64,000 nucleotides of DNA from positions 1 to 64,000 of the forward strand of contig NZ_WWEO01000041.1 of assembly GCF_009928685.1 (NCBI RefSeq). Reading direction: 5' to 3'. Below, piece after piece: positions 60,495 through 64,000 of this stretch. The notes beneath the pieces are model-generated. The model saw only the letters and a list, made by a program, of their open reading frames with translations. It had not been told where the DNA came from and ran no database searches. How positions within the stretch are numbered: the stretch's first letter is position 1; each line of letters opens with the position of its first letter. The stretch is from Mucilaginibacter agri. Its GTDB lineage: Bacteria > Bacteroidota > Bacteroidia > Sphingobacteriales > Sphingobacteriaceae. A program made the translations under genes and the position numbers.

Positions 60495-61879
60495 TACTGA
60501 GCTTCGTTATGTTGTTTTTTCCATTGCTCGGTAAACGACTGATCTGCCACTTTGGGAAGTTCTCGATATTGACCGAAGCTCTTCTTAAAGAAAGTTTTTA
60601 GCAAAATGTTTTTGGTTTTACCCTTAAAAAAGTCCACCCACTTGCGGTTAAGCATTGCCTTTTTGAACATGCTCCAACCCCATTGTTCTTTTTTAGTAAC
60701 CAGCTGCTCTCTTACCGCATCACGACGGTTAAGCAATAGCATTTTATGGATATCTATTTTAACAGGGCAAACTTCGGTACAGCGCCCGCAAAGGCTCGAA
60801 GCATAGCTAAGATGTTTAAACTCCTTCATCCCTTGCTCGTGCGGGGTAATAACGGAGCCTATAGGCCCGCTATAGGTGGTGTTATAACTATGTCCGCCGA
60901 TGTTTTTATAAACGGGGCAAGCATTTAAGCAGGCTCCGCAACGAATGCAATATAACCCCTGGCGTTGGTCTTTTTGGGCGAGCAGATCGGTACGGCCGTT
61001 ATCCAGTAAAATAACATACATTTCCTCCGGACCGTCGGATTCTCCCGGCTGCCTTGGGCCGCTTAAAATGCTATTATAAACTGTAAGATTTTGACCGGTG
61101 CCGTGTGTAGAAAGCATTGGCCAGAATAAGCCCAGATCACTCAACGCGGGGATAATTTTTTCGATACCCGCAATGGCAATATGTATTTTGGGAAACGAGG
61201 TACTTAAACGCGCGTTACCTTCATTTTCGGTAATGGCAATGCTTCCGGTATCGGCAATTAAGAAATTAGCCCCGGTAATACCTACATCGGCCTGCACATA
61301 CTTTTCTCTGAGCAACTCGCGTGCTTTCATGGTCAGTTGCTCGGGCGTTGCATCTATCGGCGTGCCGAACCGTTGGTTAAACAGCTCTGCTATGTTCTCT
61401 TTAGAGAGGTGCATGGCAGGTGTTACGATATGGTAGGGCTTTTGGCCGAGTAACTGTACAATATATTCGCCCAGATCTGTTTCGAGCGACTCGATATGGT
61501 GACTTTCCAAAAACTCGTTAAGGCCAAGCTCCTCAGTGGTCATAGATTTTGACTTCACTACCGTTTTAGCCCCGGCGCGCTGAATAATGTTCAGGATCTC
61601 ACGGTTGGCTTCTTCGGCATCATTGGCCCAAATTACCTTGCCACCCCTACGTTGGAAATTTGCCTCGAACTCGGGCAAAAATTTATCCAGGTTTTCCATT
61701 ACCCGCCACTTGATCACATGCGATTTGCGCTTGGCATAATCGAGGTTAATCATTCTGGCGAGGCCTTTAGCCACGGCAGCATCATACTTACCAATATTAT
61801 AATTGATAATCCTCCGGTGCTCAAGGTCAAAAGCCTTATGGTCCGATGCTACGTCAAATTCTTCGGCAATGGTAGGCAT
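60494..61879 (-). CDS. lutB: LutB-like iron-sulfur/LUD protein
   Basis: 461 residues from the ATG at 61879. Longer frames run back through the terminator at 61910 and are not credible. The N-terminal LUD domain is followed by two ferredoxin-like cluster sites CIRCGACLNACPVYK and CGRCTEVCPVKI. LutB works with LutA and LutC in L-lactate oxidation to pyruvate. Neither partner is adjacent here, unlike the usual lutABC operon; they may lie elsewhere. Translationally coupled to the RibD_C-type gene. Confidence 0.85.
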   Translation of the reverse strand: MPTIAEEFDVASDHKAFDLEHRRIINYNIGKYDAAVAKGLARMINLDYAKRKSHVIKWRVMENLDKFLPEFEANFQRRGGKVIWANDAEEANREILNIIQRAGAKTVVKSKSMTTEELGLNEFLESHHIESLETDLGEYIVQLLGQKPYHIVTPAMHLSKENIAELFNQRFGTPIDATPEQLTMKARELLREKYVQADVGITGANFLIADTGSIAITENEGNARLSTSFPKIHIAIAGIEKIIPALSDLGLFWPMLSTHGTGQNLTVYNSILSGPRQPGESDGPEEMYVILLDNGRTDLLAQKDQRQGLYCIRCGACLNACPVYKNIGGHSYNTTYSGPIGSVITPHEQGMKEFKHLSYASSLCGRCTEVCPVKIDIHKMLLLNRRDAVREQLVTKKEQWGWSMFKKAMLNRKWVDFFKGKTKNILLKTFFKKSFGQYRELPKVADQSFTEQWKKQHNEAQ

Positions 61880-61909
61880 ATCAGCTAAATTAAATTTTTT
61901 GCAGGTAAT

Positions 61910-61946
61910 AAAAGAAAAAAGCGGCTCGAGGCCGCTTTTTTCTTTT
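61910..61946 (-). terminator. M28 peptidase terminator, 16-bp perfect stem
   Basis: Arms 61910-61925 and 61931-61946 around TCGAG are exact complements rich in A/T outside and GCGGC inside. 80 bases behind the peptidase stop. Confidence 0.92.
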
Positions 61947-62025
61947 ATTGGAGTCGGGAAGTCAATGAGTCTGAAAGATCTCAATCAACTCCTTTTTTCG
62001 GACTTTACTAACTTTCGGACCAATA

Positions 62026-63552
62026 TTATTTACTTTCTGTAACCACGTCAACTACCGGGCGTTGGTCGCGGTTGGCTAAATCCCAGCCGGTGTAAAATAC
62101 CAGTTGCGCACGTTTAACTAACAACGGGAAGTTGATTTTGCTTACTTCGTCGCCTGGTTTGTGGTAATCCTGGTGCTCGCCATCGAAATAGAAAATGATC
62201 GGCACATTGTGTTTAGCGAAGTTATAGTGGTCAGAACGATAGTAAAAACGGTTCGGATCGTTAGGATCGTCATATTTATAGTCTAATACCAGGTTAGTGT
62301 ATTTGGTATTAGCTTCCTCGTTTACTTTATGTAGCGTGGTACTTAGCATGGCCGAACCAATTACGTAAACATAATCAGACGAATCTGCTTTGCCCTGATG
62401 CTCAAAGCCGGTACGGCCAATCATATCAATATTTAAATCGGCAATGGTGCGATTTAAAGGAATAACCGGATGATCGGTATAGTACTCCGAACCTAGTAAG
62501 CCTTTTTCTTCGCCCACGTTACCTAAAAACAAAATGCTGCGGCGCGGGCCGTGGCCTTGCTTTTTAGCTTGAGTAAATGCTGTTGCAATTTCGAGGATAC
62601 CTGTTGTACCAGAACCATCATCGTCGGCACCGTTGTTAACTTTATCCGGGCCATTAGGGTTTAAACCAATGTGGTCGTAGTGTGCCGAAAATACCAACAC
62701 TTCGTCTTTTAACTTAGCGTCAGAACCTGGCAGAAAGCCTACCACGTCAACCGCTTTAGCGTCTTTAGTAATGTATTGGTAGTTTACCGTAATGGCAGCT
62801 TTAACAGTTTGAACCTGCGCAGCCTCTACAATTTGGGCATACGTTTTACCACTGTTTTTCAGTAACTGATCGGCAATAGCGCCAGTGATGCTGAAATAAG
62901 GGACAGTAGCATTTGCTGTAGCGCCATCCTTTTTCAAGGCAATACGCTCGGCCCCGTTAACACCACGCATACGCGCGTTGCTACTGGCTACTAAAATAAG
63001 CGCCGGTTTTTTAGCTTGTAAGGTTTTTAACACACCCATAAAACGGGCTGCAACTTGTCTGAAACTTTCGTTAGAGCCTGCTTTGGTTTCGTTAGCGACC
63101 AAAACAACTTTACCGGCAATATCTGTATTACCCAAATCAACGTCGGTGGCAGCTCCGATAAATACTACTTCGCTGGCATTGATAGTACCATTGGCAGTAA
63201 TGCCACCGGCAGTATAATCTTTTCCATAAACAGGTTGCGAGCCGTTAACATCAAATGAGGTTACTTTGGCTGATGTTGAGGTAAGCGGTACATCTAAAAA
63301 GTATGAGCCATTGTTTGCACCCTGCAGGCCTAGTTTTTTAAATTCGTTAGAGAGATAATTGGCCGCCATATCGGCACCGCGGGTTCCTGTTTCGCGGCCT
63401 TCAAACTCGTCTGAGGCAATAATGCTCAGGTGCTTGGTGGCATCTTTTACGGTGATGTAGCCCGCAAACTTTTCGGCTACCGGATCTTTTTGTGCATAAG
63501 TGCAATTAACAAAAGCCAATGCACAGGCACTTAAGAATAATACTTTCTTCAT
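62026..63552 (-). CDS. M28-family zinc aminopeptidase, secreted
   Basis: 508 residues from the ATG at 63552, which opens the signal peptide (MKKVLFLSACALAFVN, then a TYAQ cleavage region). A PA-like domain is inserted in the first half. The zinc ligands sit in SAHYDHIGLN, NGADDDGSGT, GEEKGLLGSEYY, DMIGRTG and the final SDHYNFAKHNVP, all as expected for two-zinc M28 peptidases. Periplasmic or extracellular peptide digestion is likely. Confidence 0.92.
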   Translation of the reverse strand: MKKVLFLSACALAFVNCTYAQKDPVAEKFAGYITVKDATKHLSIIASDEFEGRETGTRGADMAANYLSNEFKKLGLQGANNGSYFLDVPLTSTSAKVTSFDVNGSQPVYGKDYTAGGITANGTINASEVVFIGAATDVDLGNTDIAGKVVLVANETKAGSNESFRQVAARFMGVLKTLQAKKPALILVASSNARMRGVNGAERIALKKDGATANATVPYFSITGAIADQLLKNSGKTYAQIVEAAQVQTVKAAITVNYQYITKDAKAVDVVGFLPGSDAKLKDEVLVFSAHYDHIGLNPNGPDKVNNGADDDGSGTTGILEIATAFTQAKKQGHGPRRSILFLGNVGEEKGLLGSEYYTDHPVIPLNRTIADLNIDMIGRTGFEHQGKADSSDYVYVIGSAMLSTTLHKVNEEANTKYTNLVLDYKYDDPNDPNRFYYRSDHYNFAKHNVPIIFYFDGEHQDYHKPGDEVSKINFPLLVKRAQLVFYTGWDLANRDQRPVVDVVTESK

Positions 63553-63606
63553 TTTGATTAATAAGGGTTCGAGCTTGGGTCGGTATCGACTAAGCATTAA
63601 CCACAA

Positions 63607-63627
63607 ATATTGCAATTTTTGCAATAT
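63607..63627. promoter_or_regulatory. Perfect dyad ATATTGCAA-N3-TTGCAATAT
   Basis: 9-bp perfect arms with a 3-base centre, between rpiB and the M28 gene, 55 bases before the M28 start. Good size for a dimeric regulator, but no candidate regulator is known. Confidence 0.45.
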
Positions 63628-63673
63628 CGATTTATAACTTTATTGATACTTAAAGCTGGTATGTTACTGGAAA

Positions 63674-64000
63674 TTAGCACGAAATTTTCCCCACTCGGGT
63701 AGCATGGCGGCCGCCTTCAAATTCGGTGGTTAAAAAGGTCTCGGTAATAGCTTTTGCTTCTTCTATGGTCACAAACCTCGCCGGGATGCACAGTACATTA
63801 GCGTTATTATGCAAGCGTACCAATGTTGCAACCTCGGTATTCCAGCATAAGCCTGCGCGGATTCCCTGGTGTTTGTTGGCTGTTATGGCCACACCATTTG
63901 CACTGCCGCATATAAGGATACCCAAGTCAAATTCACCATTTTCAACAGCACTGGCAACTGGGTGGGCAAAATCTGGGTAGTCTGCCGAGTCACTGCTGTA
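63674..64000 (-). CDS. rpiB: Ribose-5-phosphate isomerase B, C-terminal part
   Basis: The last 108 codons, cut by the right window edge; the N-terminus lies outside. Visible are YPDFAHPVASAV, GILICGSANGVAITANK and the end GGRHATRVGKI, which mark the LacAB/RpiB fold. The cysteine in ICGSANG is the expected catalytic base. Interconverts ribose-5-phosphate and ribulose-5-phosphate. The frame stays open to base 64000. Confidence 0.93.
   Translation of the reverse strand, partial: YSSDSADYPDFAHPVASAVENGEFDLGILICGSANGVAITANKHQGIRAGLCWNTEVATLVRLHNNANVLCIPARFVTIEEAKAITETFLTTEFEGGRHATRVGKISC

Noticed and set aside
61880..61984. N-terminal extension of lutB
   Set aside because: It would be translated from the terminator hairpin at 61910-61946; the ATG at 61879 gives the family-typical start.

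Overview
The window looks like a chromosomal segment from a Bacteroidota bacterium of the family Sphingobacteriaceae (Mucilaginibacter/Pedobacter-like). This rests on TonB-dependent receptors with STN and carboxypeptidase-like N-termini, DUF4249 lipoproteins, a three-gene sdhCAB set with a b558-type cytochrome, an ECF42 sigma factor beside a YCII-like protein, and TAnnTTTG-type -7 promoter elements in front of several genes. Genes lie on both strands. I see no tRNA, rRNA, CRISPR array, phage or complete insertion sequence.

Layout: 1-6.7 kb holds small housekeeping and hypothetical genes plus DNA polymerase IV and a uracil-DNA-glycosylase-like protein. 6.8-16.3 kb is one six-gene minus-strand operon for outer-membrane transport: secreted protein, STN-TonB receptor, three paralogous DUF4249 lipoproteins, and a large MG2/plug-like secreted protein. 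16.5-30.5 kb is mostly core: ATP-grasp, ruvC, HIT, greA, hydroxyacid dehydrogenase, rsmA, pdxA, DUF5009, two DinB-like proteins, M3 peptidase, orphan histidine kinase, gltX. 30.6-37.2 kb is more accessory: an orphan secreted protein, an Omp85-type barrel, ECF42 sigma/YCII, yifB and a GIY-YIG nuclease in a nest of repeats. 37.3-43.6 kb carries a secreted putative glycosidase and sdhCAB. 43.9-51 kb holds envelope proteins, an AraC regulator, an SDR, a thioredoxin-like lipoprotein and a Gfo/Idh oxidoreductase. 51.1-64 kb holds gcvH-vanZ-small lipoprotein, feoAB, an AT-rich DUF3800 gene, a SprT-like protease, a fused E1 dehydrogenase, lutB, an M28 peptidase and the 3' part of rpiB, which runs off the right edge.

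The strongest unexplained signal is between the genes. At least eight intergenic loci carry tandem arrays of a 7- or 8-base word followed, after a short spacer, by an array of the reverse-complement word. The word differs by locus (GTTRTCN, AAGTAKC, GTTGATTN, AATTTGTY, GGTTATTG), but the architecture repeats. Two of these arrays lie inside the sdh operon, and four further arrays built on AGAATCA-like heptads occur singly. Other repeat types are REP-like palindromes with an apparent compensatory change, a near-identical direct repeat on both sides of the GIY-YIG gene, a two-block repeat on both sides of the Omp85-type gene, and a 290-bp gene-free element bounded by perfect hairpins. The main candidates for an undescribed system are the word arrays and the GIY-YIG/repeat association.

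Four genes (dinB, yifB, feoB, sprT-like) appear to use TTG starts. A 48-residue lipoprotein gene sits behind the vanZ-like gene. All functional calls are by motif and family recognition from the translated sequence; no search was run.
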